DNA from: JACDBE01 sp963714055
GTDB lineage: Bacteria; Actinomycetota; Acidimicrobiia; Spongiisociales; UBA5794
DNA: 64,000 nucleotides
Direction of reading: 5' to 3'
Assembly: GCA_963714055.1 (NCBI GenBank)
Contig: OY970227.1
Span: forward strand, 496,001-560,000
The position numbers and the translations under genes were made by a program. Below, in pieces: positions 1-8,376 of this stretch. The notes beneath the pieces are model-generated. The model saw nothing but the letters and a program-made list of their open reading frames with translations, searched no databases and was not told where the DNA came from. Each line of letters opens with the position of its first letter. The stretch's first letter is position 1.

Positions 1-477
1 CCCGCTCCGACCACCACCGCGGCCGAAGCACCAACGACGACCGCACCGGCGCCGCCGACCACGGCGCGCCCGACCCCGGAGGGCAGCATCCTCGACGTGC
101 TCGCCGACGCCGGGCAGTTCACCGAGCTACTGGCGGCGATCGACGCCGCCGGGCTCACCGACCGGTTGAACGGGTCCGGGCCCTTCACGCTGTTCGCCCC
201 CACCGACGACGCCTTCAGCAGGCTGGAGACCCCGCTACCGGAGGATCCTGCCGAGCTCGAGGCGATCCTCCTCCACCACGTCGTCGAAGAGGAGCTGTCC
301 GCCTTCGAGCTCCTCGACGTGTCCTCGGTCACATCTGCCGGGGGCGGGTCGATCCCGGTCTCCGTCGAGCAGGGGCTGATCGTCCTGGACGGGGCGTCGA
401 CGGTGACCATCACCAACGTACTCGGCGGCAACGGGCTCGCCCACGCGGTCGACACCGTGCTGTCCCCCGGCGGGTGA
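1..477 (+). CDS. Fasciclin (FAS1) domain protein, C-terminal part; 5' end outside window
   Basis: The frame is open from base 1, so the gene starts upstream. The visible part begins with an Ala/Pro/Thr-rich linker (about 30 residues) followed by one FAS1 domain: ILDVLADAGQFTELLAAIDA, then GPFTLFAPTDDAFSRL, then the typical FAS1 ending (GGNGLAHAVDTVLSPGG). FAS1 domains are secreted or surface adhesion modules; the Pro/Thr linker fits a secreted protein or lipoprotein. It converges on the HTTM gene with about 20 bp between the stops. A GTG at 97 could be mistaken for the start, but it lies inside the domain. Confidence 0.85.
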   Translation, partial: PAPTTTAAEAPTTTAPAPPTTARPTPEGSILDVLADAGQFTELLAAIDAAGLTDRLNGSGPFTLFAPTDDAFSRLETPLPEDPAELEAILLHHVVEEELSAFELLDVSSVTSAGGGSIPVSVEQGLIVLDGASTVTITNVLGGNGLAHAVDTVLSPGG

Positions 478-497
478 GCCGCGGCGCGGCGCCGCGC

Positions 498-1863
498 TCA
501 GCCGGGCGGAGGGAGGATCCAGCCGTCGGGCAGTGACGGAGCGGCCAGGTCGACGTCGGGGTCGATGAGACGAGCGTGGGGGCGGCCGTTGAAGCTGAGG
601 AAGGCGTCCGCCCGCACCTCGACGCCGCCACCATGGACGGCGGCGATCCACGTCGCCGCCTGCCGGATCATCGCCGGGTCGGTCGCCGCCACCACCGCCT
701 GACGGGGGGTGAGCGCCGCCGGCATCGACTCCACCGTGAGCGCTCCGGTGGCCGGGTCGGTGACCCGGAACTGGACCGAGCCCGCCTTCTCGGTGAGCAT
801 CACCCGCCACGAGAACAGGTAGCCGTCGCCCGACCACAGCACGTCGCCAGGGGCCGCCAGGTGCCGGAGGGGAACCACCACCATCAGGGCGAGGTAGGCG
901 GCGACGGCGACCACGGCCACCGGCGGTATGCCGGGGCGCCGCTCCCCGGCCGGCGCCACCGTTGCCCTCCGCCCATGGCGGAAGCGGAGCGGCCAGTCCG
1001 GCTCGAAGAACACCAGCGTCCCGCCGATCATCAACCACGGGAACAGCCCTATCGAGGGGAACAGCAGCCAGGTGAGCAGGTGGAAGGCCACCACCGCCGC
1101 ATAGGCCCATGGCCGGGATCGGCGCCAGAGCAGCCAGCCGACGATGGTCAGGTCGAACAGAGCGCCCGCCCAGCTCATCGCCAACGCCACACCGGGGAGC
1201 GTCAGCAGCGGCCCGATCACCGGCAGCGAGGCCCGGGCGGGAAGCCACGTCGCCAGCGGCTGGGCGTGCGACCAGCCAATCGACGCCGACCTTGGCCATG
1301 CCCGGCGAACACGTAGACCATCGCCAGCTGGATGCGCAGCAGCCAGACCACCGATGCCGGGACCGTCTGCCCCCGCCGGCGCCGGCCGTCCGGCCTCCCG
1401 CGGCCCGCCCGGCCCGGGCGTCGAGCGACCACATCCGGTGCAGCGGGAGGAACACCATCAGGGCGGCGGTCAGCGACACCCAGTAGTAGTGGTTGAGGTA
1501 GAGGGTGCGGTCGATCAGCTCGACCCAGGTGAAGAGCACGGCGTAGGCGGCCACGCTCCACCGGTACCGCCAGCCGAGGGCGATGCCCAGCGCCGCCAGC
1601 CCCATGACGGCGAAATGCAGGTACATCCATCCGCCCGGCCAGGGTCGCACCCAACCGAGCCCGGGGTAGGTGAAGTGGAGCGGAGGGTCGACGAGCAGCT
1701 CGTCGATCCATCCGTTGGCGGCGTAGCGCAATGTGCCCAGCAGGGCGATCGCCCCGAAGGCGATACGGAACACGGCGGCGGAGGCGGCGCTGACCGGGGA
1801 GGCGGCACGATCGATCCAGCGACTGTCCGCCTTCACCCCGGTGGGGGCGCCGGTCGCCGTCAC
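498..1863 (-). pseudogene. HTTM-domain membrane protein, broken by three frameshifts
   Basis: Horizontally transferred transmembrane (HTTM, vitamin K-dependent gamma-carboxylase-like) family: many hydrophobic segments, LYLNHYYWVSLTAALMVFLP, VVWLLRIQLAMVYVFAG, MAKVGVDWL, FEPDWPLRF near the end of the membrane part, and a soluble C-terminal tail. The pieces lie in three frames with changes near 1390, 1306 and 1275; removing one C in the short C runs at the last two sites restores MAKVGVDWLVARQPLATWLP. This points to sequence error rather than decay. It is the last gene of the imelysin operon and overlaps the preceding stop by 4 bases. HTTM genes are found beside imelysins in other bacteria; the function is not established. 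Confidence 0.75.
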
Positions 1864-2894
1864 CCGCTGTCCCCGTCGGTGTCGCTGAAGCCGACGGTGA
1901 TGTCGAGCAGCGACGCCACGTCGGCCTCGAAGGTGCGGCGCAACTCCACCAGGGCGTCGTAGAGAACGGCGGCCTGGTCCGGGGACTCGGCGAGAGCAGG
2001 CGTCATCGGCGAGCCGAGCGAGTCCAGCGCCTCTCGGGCGGCGGCGAGGTCGGAGCGGACCGCGGCGTCGACTTCGGCCGACCGCTCCGCCACCAGGTCA
2101 CCGAGGCCGAGCGTGTCGCCGGGAGGGTCGTAGACGGCGGCGATGCCGGCGAGCCGGGCGGCGAGCACGTCGCCGGCGGCTCCGGCGGCGCCTTCGTTCA
2201 GGGCCTCGGGGAGCGGCTCCTCCCTGGTTCTGCCCAGCGCCAGGCCGAGGCCCTGGACGGTGGCATTCGAGAGGATGGCGTCGATGCCGGCCACCAGCTC
2301 GGCGAGGGCGTCGTTGGCGTCCATCGCCGGCTCGGTTCGACCGGCGAGGGTGTCGGCATAGGGGGCGCCGCCGTTCCAACCGTCGGTCCAGGCGAGCTCG
2401 GCGGCGCCGGCCCCCTCGGCGGCCCCAACGGTGACCGCGGTCAGCAGCTCGCAACGCCCCGGGGCGGTGACCGCGGCGGGATCGTCCGATGCGAACAGCA
2501 GGTACTCGGCGGTTCCGAGGCCGCGGACGACCGAGGCCAGGTCGGCGGCGTCGAACTGCTCACCTTCACCATGCCCTTCGAGCAGTCGATCGATCTCCTC
2601 GACGTCGACCGCCGGGTAGTGGACCATGCTGTCGATCCGGTCCATCTTCACCGGGCCCTCCCAGGCGACCTCGGTGGCGTTCCACGCCACCACCGCCTCC
2701 GACCACGCCTGTCGGGCGGTTTCGAGGGCCGCCTGCCCAGGGGCGGCACACAGATCGGCCGATGCGCCGGCGAGGTCGGCGGTGGCGGCGGCGGCGGCGG
2801 AGAAGCCGGGCACCAGGACGTCGTCGACCATCGCCTCGACCGCGTCGCCCCGATCGACACCCGGCGAGCACGCCGCCAGCGATGCCACCACCAC
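1860..2894 (-). CDS. Imelysin-family lipoprotein (peptidase M75-like)
   Basis: Secreted lipoprotein with lipobox LAACS at the N terminus and an imelysin/IrpA-type all-helical fold of about 320 residues. The family is linked to iron or haem uptake in Gram-negative bacteria. The family GxHxxE motif is degenerate here (GLGTAEYLLF; the His is Thr), unlike the second copy upstream. The annotated start is a GTG in a run of three GTGs; the hydrophobic signal (RRALCCLVVVASLAACS) begins about ten codons further upstream in frame, where no ATG/GTG/TTG is visible, so the true start is uncertain (an ATC or a sequence error). Third gene of the operon, downstream of the di-haem oxidoreductase. Confidence 0.8.
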   Translation of the reverse strand: MVVASLAACSPGVDRGDAVEAMVDDVLVPGFSAAAAATADLAGASADLCAAPGQAALETARQAWSEAVVAWNATEVAWEGPVKMDRIDSMVHYPAVDVEEIDRLLEGHGEGEQFDAADLASVVRGLGTAEYLLFASDDPAAVTAPGRCELLTAVTVGAAEGAGAAELAWTDGWNGGAPYADTLAGRTEPAMDANDALAELVAGIDAILSNATVQGLGLALGRTREEPLPEALNEGAAGAAGDVLAARLAGIAAVYDPPGDTLGLGDLVAERSAEVDAAVRSDLAAAREALDSLGSPMTPALAESPDQAAVLYDALVELRRTFEADVASLLDITVGFSDTDGDSG

Positions 2895-2918
2895 GAGGCA
2901 GCAGAGCGCCCGGCGGAT

Positions 2919-2985
2919 CGCAGGCTCACAGCGACTCCGGTTCGCAGGCTCACAAGACTCCGGTTCGCAGGCTCACAATGACTCC
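2919..2985 (-). repeat. Short tandem repeat, about 24-bp unit, 2.8 copies
   Basis: Three consecutive copies of CGCAGGCTCACA are spaced 24 and 23 bp apart, separated by short GACTCCGGTT-like segments, read on the + strand. The array fills the gap between the di-haem oxidoreductase and the downstream imelysin; the oxidoreductase stop codon lies inside the last copy. Unit lengths of 24 and 23 bp differ by one base, which may be an indel. Confidence 0.75.
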
Positions 2986-4342
2986 AGGAAGGCGACGACG
3001 GCGGCCCGGTCGGCGGCGTCGAGGGCGGTGAAGCGGCCCTGGGCGCCGGCCGCCTCGCCGCCGTGCCACAGCACCGCCTCCTCGAGGTTGCGGGCCCGGC
3101 CGTCGTGGAGGAACGTGGTGTGGCCGTTGACGGTCTCCACCAACCCGATCCCCCACAGCGGCGGTGTTCGCCACTCCGAGCCGGTGGCGAGGAAGTCGGG
3201 TCGTCCGTCCGCCAGCCCCGGGCCCATGTCGTGCAGGAGCAGGTCGGTGTACGGGTGGATCTCCTGGCCGGAGAGCTGGGTGACCGGGTGATCCCCGGTG
3301 AGCAGGGTCGGTGTGTGGCAGGCCGTGCACCCGATGGCGGCGAACAGCTCGGCACCCCGCTCGACCTCGGGCTCGTCCATCCCTCGGCGGGCCGGGACCG
3401 CCAGCGTCTGCGAGTAGAACTCCATGTCGTCCATGCGGTCGGCGGGGATCTCGGGCGACCCCCCGGTCGGGGCGGCGAGGCACGCACCCGCCGGGGTCGG
3501 GCAGTTCTCCTCCGGGTGCTCGTCGCTGGTGATGCCGATGTCGCCGGCAAAGGCCCCGGCCACCTGGTCACGCACCGTGGCGACGTTGGCCTTCCACCCG
3601 AACCGCCCGAGGGTCACCGGCTCGTCGGGCCCGGTGGCGACGTAGTTGGGACGGCCGGACACCCCGTCGCCGTCGGCATCATCGGGATCGGCGAGGTCGA
3701 GGACGGCGGCCTCGGGCACCGCCTCGAGCAACCCCATGCCGATCACCTGCGGCGCCACCCGCGGCGAGGTCAGCGTGGCGGCGTCGAGGGCGCCGTAGGC
3801 GAGGTCGGTGAAGTCGTACGCGCGGTCCGCTCAGGGTGTAGGTGGTGCCGTCGGCGTACGTCCCCTCGATCTCCTCATGGGTGATCCGCACGATGCCCTC
3901 GGCGGCGACCCCGGAGATGGCGCGGTCCTGCAGTTGGTCGCCGTAGAGCGGGTCGGGCAGCGGGGCGCCCCAGGCGCGTCTCGCCCGGGTACCGACAGCC
4001 GCACCAGCAGCCCCCGCTCGGGATCCTCTGGCGACTCCGGCGGGCGGCCCCGCCCGTCGCCGACGTGGCACGACGAGCACAGGCCTGGGCATTGAGGAGA
4101 GGCCCCAGCCCGTCCCGGGCATCGGTCGACGAGGGCGCGGTCACCCAGTTCTGGGTGAAGAAGCTGTCGCCCACCTCGAACACCCTCCGCTCACGGGCGG
4201 TGAGGCCGGGGATCGGCTGCCCGAAGGCGTTCCGGGTGGCGAACGCCACCGTGGCGTCGCCCCCCGAGGCCGGGTCGAGCAACTCGGGATCGGCTCCGCC
4301 ACAGGCGGCGACGCCGCCGAGGGCGGCCAGGCCCAGAGCCAC
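2973..4342 (-). pseudogene. Di-haem oxidoreductase (COG3488-like cytochrome c peroxidase relative), frameshifted
   Basis: Lipoprotein signal (GLAALGGVAACGG), then a conserved N-terminal part with NAQA followed in the next frame by haem motif CSSCHVGDGRG, then GAPLPDPLYGDQLQDRAISG, and in a third frame YDFTDLAYG to the end, with the second haem motif AAIGCTACHTPTL. Two CxxCH motifs fit a di-haem protein. Frame changes lie near 4087, 3985 and 3828. The DUF1111/COG3488 family is regularly encoded beside imelysins; its redox partner is unknown. It sits between the two imelysins in one leftward operon. Reading the pieces as one gene is inference, but domain order and spacing are normal. Confidence 0.8.
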
Positions 4343-4369
4343 TGCCGCCAGCCGGCGTCCGGGCCTGCC

Positions 4370-5533
4370 TCACCCCGCCCCGAGCTGGATCCCGAGAGCG
4401 GTGGCGGCGGCGGCGATGAGCTCCGCCTGGGCTTGGAGGGAGTCGATCGTGGCGAGGATCGACTGGCGGCCCGGGTCGTCGTCGGGCACGTCGATGCCGA
4501 GGTGCTGGTCGAACGGCGCCGGTATCGCCTCGGCGAGCGCCGTGCTCTCCTCCACCGCCGCCACCAGCTCCTCCGAGAGGGCCTCGTCGGTGCCGGCGAG
4601 CAGGTCGGCCAGCCCGGGCCCGGACACGTCGCCATAGTCGCCGTTGACCACGGCGCCGATCCCGGAGGCGTTGGCCACGATGTCGGACGTGGTGTTGTCC
4701 GAGAAGCAGGAGTGCTCGTCCTCCTGGCTCCGCTCCTCATAGGCCACCGACATCCGCTCCCCGGCCAGCTCACCGCTGCTCAGCTCCCCCACCCCGGTGA
4801 AGATCATCGCCAGCGCCTCGGCCGGGTCGAGGGCCACGAACTCGCTGCGGTAATTGCCGCCGTCCTCAACGGGAGCCCAGGCGGCCACCAGGCCGTCCAG
4901 GTGCTCGAGGAGCAGGTCGGAGGTGGTGGCGAGGTAGGCGGCGCGACGGTCGGCGTTCGGGCTGGTGGTGTAGTCCTCGACCGGCCGCGCCCCCGGCCCG
5001 TCCGCGCTCAGGTCCTGGCCCCACAGGAGGAACTCGATGGCGTGCCACCCGGTGGACACGTTGGCCTCGCCACCCTGCTCGTTGGCGGCCACCAGGGTGT
5101 CGGCGTCGATGGTCGGGTGCTCGTCCGTGTTGTTGACGATGCCGGCTTCGGAGTCGCCATCGACGTAGTCGATGTAGGCCTCGTCGAGCGGCCAGGCGTT
5201 GACCAGACCCTCGACGCCGGTCTCCTCGTTGTCGATCGGCCCGCCGTAGAACCGGAACGCTTCGGTGGGGCCGTAGTCGTCCCGGGCGGTCAGCCAGGCT
5301 TGCTTGGCGGCGTCCAAGGTCTCGGTGGTCGGGTCGGCGACGAACGCGTCGATCGCCTCGTCCATCGCCTGTGCCGACTCCAGGCTGGCGGAGTACATGG
5401 CGTGCACGCCCTCGGCGTAGGTATCCACCACGTCCTGCTCGGACACCTCGTCTTCACCACCGCCGCAGGCGCCGAGCACCAGCCCCACCACCAGTGCCGC
5501 CGCCGAGGTCCGCTTCCCAGCACTCGCACCCAT
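4370..5533 (-). CDS. Imelysin-family lipoprotein with intact GxHxxE motif
   Basis: About 387 residues, lipobox VVGLVLGACGG, then an imelysin/EfeO-like domain. The family signature is complete: GWHAIEFLLWGQD, as in IrpA-type imelysins, where it is thought to bind metal. First gene of the operon, followed after 27 bp by the di-haem oxidoreductase. I chose the ATG at 5533 (MGASAGKR) because a Gly-rich SD (AGGGAG) lies 8-9 bases before it and the signal peptide follows at once; the open frame continues 21 codons upstream through a perfect inverted repeat. Probable role: periplasm-side metal (iron) binding. The substrate is inferred from the family only. Confidence 0.88.
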   Translation of the reverse strand: MGASAGKRTSAAALVVGLVLGACGGGEDEVSEQDVVDTYAEGVHAMYSASLESAQAMDEAIDAFVADPTTETLDAAKQAWLTARDDYGPTEAFRFYGGPIDNEETGVEGLVNAWPLDEAYIDYVDGDSEAGIVNNTDEHPTIDADTLVAANEQGGEANVSTGWHAIEFLLWGQDLSADGPGARPVEDYTTSPNADRRAAYLATTSDLLLEHLDGLVAAWAPVEDGGNYRSEFVALDPAEALAMIFTGVGELSSGELAGERMSVAYEERSQEDEHSCFSDNTTSDIVANASGIGAVVNGDYGDVSGPGLADLLAGTDEALSEELVAAVEESTALAEAIPAPFDQHLGIDVPDDDPGRQSILATIDSLQAQAELIAAAATALGIQLGAG

Positions 5534-5541
5534 TCGTCGAC

Positions 5542-5568
5542 TCTCCCTAACTCTTTGTGTTAGGGAGA
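5542..5568 (-). promoter_or_regulatory. Perfect 10-bp inverted repeat that pairs with the ribosome binding site of the imelysin operon
   Basis: Arms TCTCCCTAAC and GTTAGGGAGA with a 7-base loop, ending 8 bases before the ATG at 5533. In the transcript the 3' arm holds the Shine-Dalgarno (AGGGAG) and the 5' arm its anti-SD (CUCCCU), so the folded leader would hide the binding site. As DNA the same dyad could be an operator; the TTAGG pentamer is shared with DtxR/IdeR boxes, but here the half sites face the other way. Both readings are inference. Confidence 0.7.
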
Positions 5569-5600
5569 CCTTATTTCCACTACGTCGGTGGTGCAAACTG

Positions 5601-5646
5601 CGAACCTGAGGTCCTCACATGTCGCTCCGATAGGTGATCGCCTGAT
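5601..5646 (+). repeat. Dispersed palindromic intergenic repeat, copy 1
   Basis: Begins CGAACCTGAGGTCCTCAC and ends CGATAGGTGATCGCCTGAT. Shares this order with copies at 30658-30704, 59821-59867 and 59945-59992. The left half holds a TGAGGTCCTCA palindrome; in this copy one arm of the second palindrome (CACCTATCG) is changed to CACATGTCG. Lies in the gap between the imelysin promoter and the SUMF1-domain gene. Confidence 0.8.
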
Positions 5647-5683
5647 CTTCGGCTGGACCAGGCCAACCATCGCCGGCGAGCAG

Positions 5684-6174
5684 TCACCCGCCGCCATCGG
5701 CGAACAGGCGAAAGCCGACGTTGGGGGTGGGCCGGGCGGGGTCGGCGGGGAGCGTGCGCTCGGTGCGCACCCCCCAAGCCGAGTCGAGCCAGCTGCCGCC
5801 ATGGAGCAGGCGCCAATCACCGTCGATCACGTCGGCGCACCACTCCCACACGTTCCCTGCCTGGTCGAGCGTCCCGAACGGGCCGGCTCCGTCCGGCCAG
5901 GCGTCCACCGGGGTGGTCGTCCCGAACCCCGCCTCGAGTGAGTTGCACCGGCCGGGAGCGAACTCGTCTCCCCATGGCCACCGCAGCCGCTGGGGACCGG
6001 CGGCGGCGAATCGCCATCGCTCCGACGTGGGCAGGCCGAGGTCGATCCCTGTCCTCTCCCCCAGCCAGCGGCAGTAGGCGACGGCTTCGTGCCAGGTGAC
6101 GTCGACCACCGGGTGCCGGGCGAACACCTCCGGTACCCGCGCCCCGTGAACCTGGCGTACTCCGTTCGCGTCAC
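5684..6174 (-). CDS. FGE/SUMF1-domain protein (small), one frameshift
   Basis: Contains a compact formylglycine-generating-enzyme/SUMF1 domain: PVTRTEYARF, VVDVTWHEAVAYCRWLG, LPTSERWRFAA, GRCNS, DQAGNVWEWCADV, LHGGSW, VGFRLF. The N-terminal beta hairpin (VGTEPPCRIGRAPV) lies just upstream of the GTG at 6174 in the same frame, so the real start may be near 6215-6230, overlapping the amidohydrolase end. One frame change sits at a GGGG run near 6141; adding a G gives FTGARVPEVFARHP. The domain also occurs in EgtB-like iron enzymes and in regulators, so the reaction cannot be named. Same strand as, and downstream of, the amidohydrolase. Confidence 0.75.
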
Positions 6175-6232
6175 CGGGGCCCGGCCGATCCGGCAGGGCG
6201 GCTCGGTGCCGACGACGACGAGGTCGGGCGGG

Positions 6233-7255
6233 TCAGGCGGTGACGAGCCCCAGCTCCTGCTTCTTCGCCTCGACGTCGATACCGTGCAGGCGAGCGAGGT
6301 TCTCGCCGAGGATCTTCCGCTTCGCCTGCAGCGTCAACGGCGGGTAGCCGTAGTCGTCGGCGAGGTCCTGGGGCAGCTCGAAGTCCATGAACGCCTGCAG
6401 CGCCCACTGCGGGTGCCAGATCGGTGACTCCCCGCCGTAGAGGATCTTGTCCTCGCCGCACCACCACAACATCTTGGCCAGCGTCTCGGCGAACACCCTC
6501 GGCTGACGTGAGATGAAGTTGACCGTGGCGGCGATCGAGGCGAACAGGTTGGGGAAGCGGACGATCTGCCACAGCACCTCGTCCAACCACGGCAACCCGA
6601 CGTGGAAGATCACGAAGTTGATGTCGGGGAAGTTGGCGGCGGCGCCGTCCATGTCGAAGGTGCGGGTGTGCTCGATCGGCTGCGGGCCCAACGGCACCCC
6701 CTTGTGCACCCCGATCAGGTTGACGCCCAGCTCCTGGGCCTTCTCAAAGACCGGGAAGGCGACCCGTGGGTCGTCCATCCGCCACGGGAACGGCTGCCCG
6801 TTGTCGTAGCGGACGTTGTAGAACTTGAACGCCTTGGCGCCGAACTCCTTGACCTGGACCTCCATCAGCTCGAGCGCCTTCTTGCCCTCCAGCGGGTTCA
6901 CCGATCCCCAGAACACGGCGCGGTCGGGATGGCGGGCGGCCATGTCGGCGCACTTCTGCCAGTCGGACAGCCCGTCGTGGAACAGGTCCGTCAACGGGAG
7001 CGGCTGGGCCACGATCATGTCGGTGTCCGAGCCCTCGATCACCATGTCGTAGATCTCGTCGACCGACCACTCCCGCAGGAAGTCGTCGGCGCCGAGCACC
7101 GTCTCGCCCTCCTTGGTGAGGAGCTGGTGGAAGGCGTACAGGTGGTAGATGAACAGTTCCCCGGGGGGGCCGAAGGCGTTCTTCAGGTCGAAGTTGAAAA
7201 TGTGGCAGACGCAGTCGAAGACGAACGCCTCGTTGCCGTCCTTGTCCTTGATCAT
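6233..7255 (-). CDS. Amidohydrolase-family (amidohydrolase 2) TIM-barrel protein
   Basis: 340 residues starting MIKDKDGNEAFVFDC; metal-dependent hydrolase fold with a likely N-terminal metal site replaced by DCVCHIFN, later GVHKG, a VIFHVGLPW strand and the C-terminal LYGGESPIWHPQWAL. Amidohydrolase 2 members hydrolyse or decarboxylate cyclic or aromatic acids; the substrate here is unknown. The start at 7255 is chosen over upstream starts because family similarity begins there and a GGAGAC sits before it. It lies 13 bp downstream of a DUF59 gene on the same strand, so the two are probably co-transcribed. Confidence 0.85.
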   Translation of the reverse strand: MIKDKDGNEAFVFDCVCHIFNFDLKNAFGPPGELFIYHLYAFHQLLTKEGETVLGADDFLREWSVDEIYDMVIEGSDTDMIVAQPLPLTDLFHDGLSDWQKCADMAARHPDRAVFWGSVNPLEGKKALELMEVQVKEFGAKAFKFYNVRYDNGQPFPWRMDDPRVAFPVFEKAQELGVNLIGVHKGVPLGPQPIEHTRTFDMDGAAANFPDINFVIFHVGLPWLDEVLWQIVRFPNLFASIAATVNFISRQPRVFAETLAKMLWWCGEDKILYGGESPIWHPQWALQAFMDFELPQDLADDYGYPPLTLQAKRKILGENLARLHGIDVEAKKQELGLVTA

Positions 7256-7268
7256 CTCGGGTCTCCGA

Positions 7269-7631
7269 TCATCGGCGCACCTCCATGCGCAGCCGCTCTT
7301 CCCGGTACGGGAGGAGGGGGGTGAGATCCATCTCCAGCTTGGCGCGGGCATCGTCGCTGAGCCGGTCCATCGTCCACACCGGGTCGAACACGACCGACAC
7401 CGCCACGTCTTCGACACCGTCGATGGTCGATACCTCGTCGGTGAGCATCCGGTCGAAGCCCGCTACCGACGGGCACCACCCGGTGGTGAGCACCATGTCG
7501 ATCTCGACCCGACGACCGGCGATGCGGACGTCGTCGATGAGACCCATGTCGACCACCGAGATCTCCCGCTGGCGACAACACGGGTCGTAGCAGCGGCCGA
7601 GCGCATCGAGGACCGCCTGTCGACTGACCAA
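7269..7631 (-). CDS. DUF59/MIP18-family metal-sulfur cluster assembly-like protein
   Basis: 120 residues with the PaaD/SufT-like fold: VVDMGLIDDVRI near residue 30, LTTGWCPSVAGF with the conserved Cys of the family, and VFDPVWTMDRLSDDARAKL. Family members help assemble or deliver Fe-S clusters. The start is TTG at 7631 with a strong SD (GGGAGG, 6 bases before). First gene of a two- or three-gene leftward unit with the amidohydrolase, which suggests it helps mature that enzyme or a partner; that link is inference. Divergent from ferritin, with a 122-bp promoter gap. Confidence 0.82.
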   Translation of the reverse strand: MVSRQAVLDALGRCYDPCCRQREISVVDMGLIDDVRIAGRRVEIDMVLTTGWCPSVAGFDRMLTDEVSTIDGVEDVAVSVVFDPVWTMDRLSDDARAKLEMDLTPLLPYREERLRMEVRR

Positions 7632-7753
7632 GGCACCTCCCTCCTCGCCGGCCCCAACCTACCGTCCGGATCCACCGGCGTGCAGGGAGACCGAGCCCAC
7701 TTCGCAGCTGCCGGCCCGGTACCCTCTGGCCCGGTCGCCGACCCGGAGGATGC

Positions 7754-8284
7754 ATGTCGAAGTTCACCGATGCGCTCAACGAACAGCTCGCCAACGAGTT
7801 CGCCGCCAGCCAGCAGTACATCGCCATCGCCGTCTACTACGACGGCGAGACGCTTCCCCAGCTCGCCTCCCACTTCTACCGGCAGGCGGTGGAGGAGCGC
7901 AACCACGCCATGATCATCACCCAGTACCTCCTCGACGCCCAGAAGCCGGTGACCATCCCTTCGGTGGCCGCACCCCGGACCGAGTTCGCCGATCTCCTCG
8001 AGCCGGTGAGGATGGCGCTCGAGCAGGAGCAGGACGTCACCCGGCAGATCGAGGAGCTGGCCCAGCTCGCCCGGGCCGAGGGCGACCTGGTCGGTGAGCA
8101 GTTCCTCGCCTGGTTCCTCAAGGAGCAGCTCGAGGAGATGGCGTCGATGGCCGACCTGCTCACCACGGTCGAGCGCGCCCTCGACTCCAGCATCCTGCTC
8201 GCCGAGGACTACCTGGCACGCGAGGGAATGGGCGACGGGGGCCGCAGCAAGGGCAGCCCGCCGGCCGCCGGCGGCCTGCTGTAG
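7754..8284 (+). CDS. Ferritin (non-haem), iron storage
   Basis: 176 residues. Four-helix ferritin with ligands visible in ALNEQLANEFAASQQYIAIA (helix A Glu) and EERNHAMI (helix B ExxH), then helices with EQEQDVTRQI and FLAWFLKEQLEEMASM. Oxidises Fe(II) and stores Fe(III) in the cytoplasm. The Gly/Pro-rich C-terminal tail (GRSKGSPPAAGG) is typical of actinobacterial copies. Stand-alone gene facing away from the DUF59 gene; together with the imelysin operon it makes this end of the window rich in metal genes. Confidence 0.93.
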   Translation: MSKFTDALNEQLANEFAASQQYIAIAVYYDGETLPQLASHFYRQAVEERNHAMIITQYLLDAQKPVTIPSVAAPRTEFADLLEPVRMALEQEQDVTRQIEELAQLARAEGDLVGEQFLAWFLKEQLEEMASMADLLTTVERALDSSILLAEDYLAREGMGDGGRSKGSPPAAGGLL

Positions 8285-8314
8285 GAGCCCGATCTCCCGG
8301 AACCTCCGGGGCTC
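8285..8314 (+). terminator. Possible stem-loop terminator after ferritin
   Basis: GAGC and GCTC enclose a second stem CCCGG-AACCT-CCGGG, beginning right at the ferritin stop. There is no T-run, as is common in high-GC genomes. Confidence 0.4.
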
Positions 8315-8376
8315 AAAGCTATGCTCCCGCTCTCCATGCCAGGTGAGCCTTGGCGCTCGGTCGGTGAGGGGCTCTG

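Noticed and set aside
235..1863. Long single open frame (542 codons) on the minus strand
   Set aside because: Only its first part is HTTM-like; the rest is Arg/Gly-rich shadow. The real gene changes frame and runs to 498.
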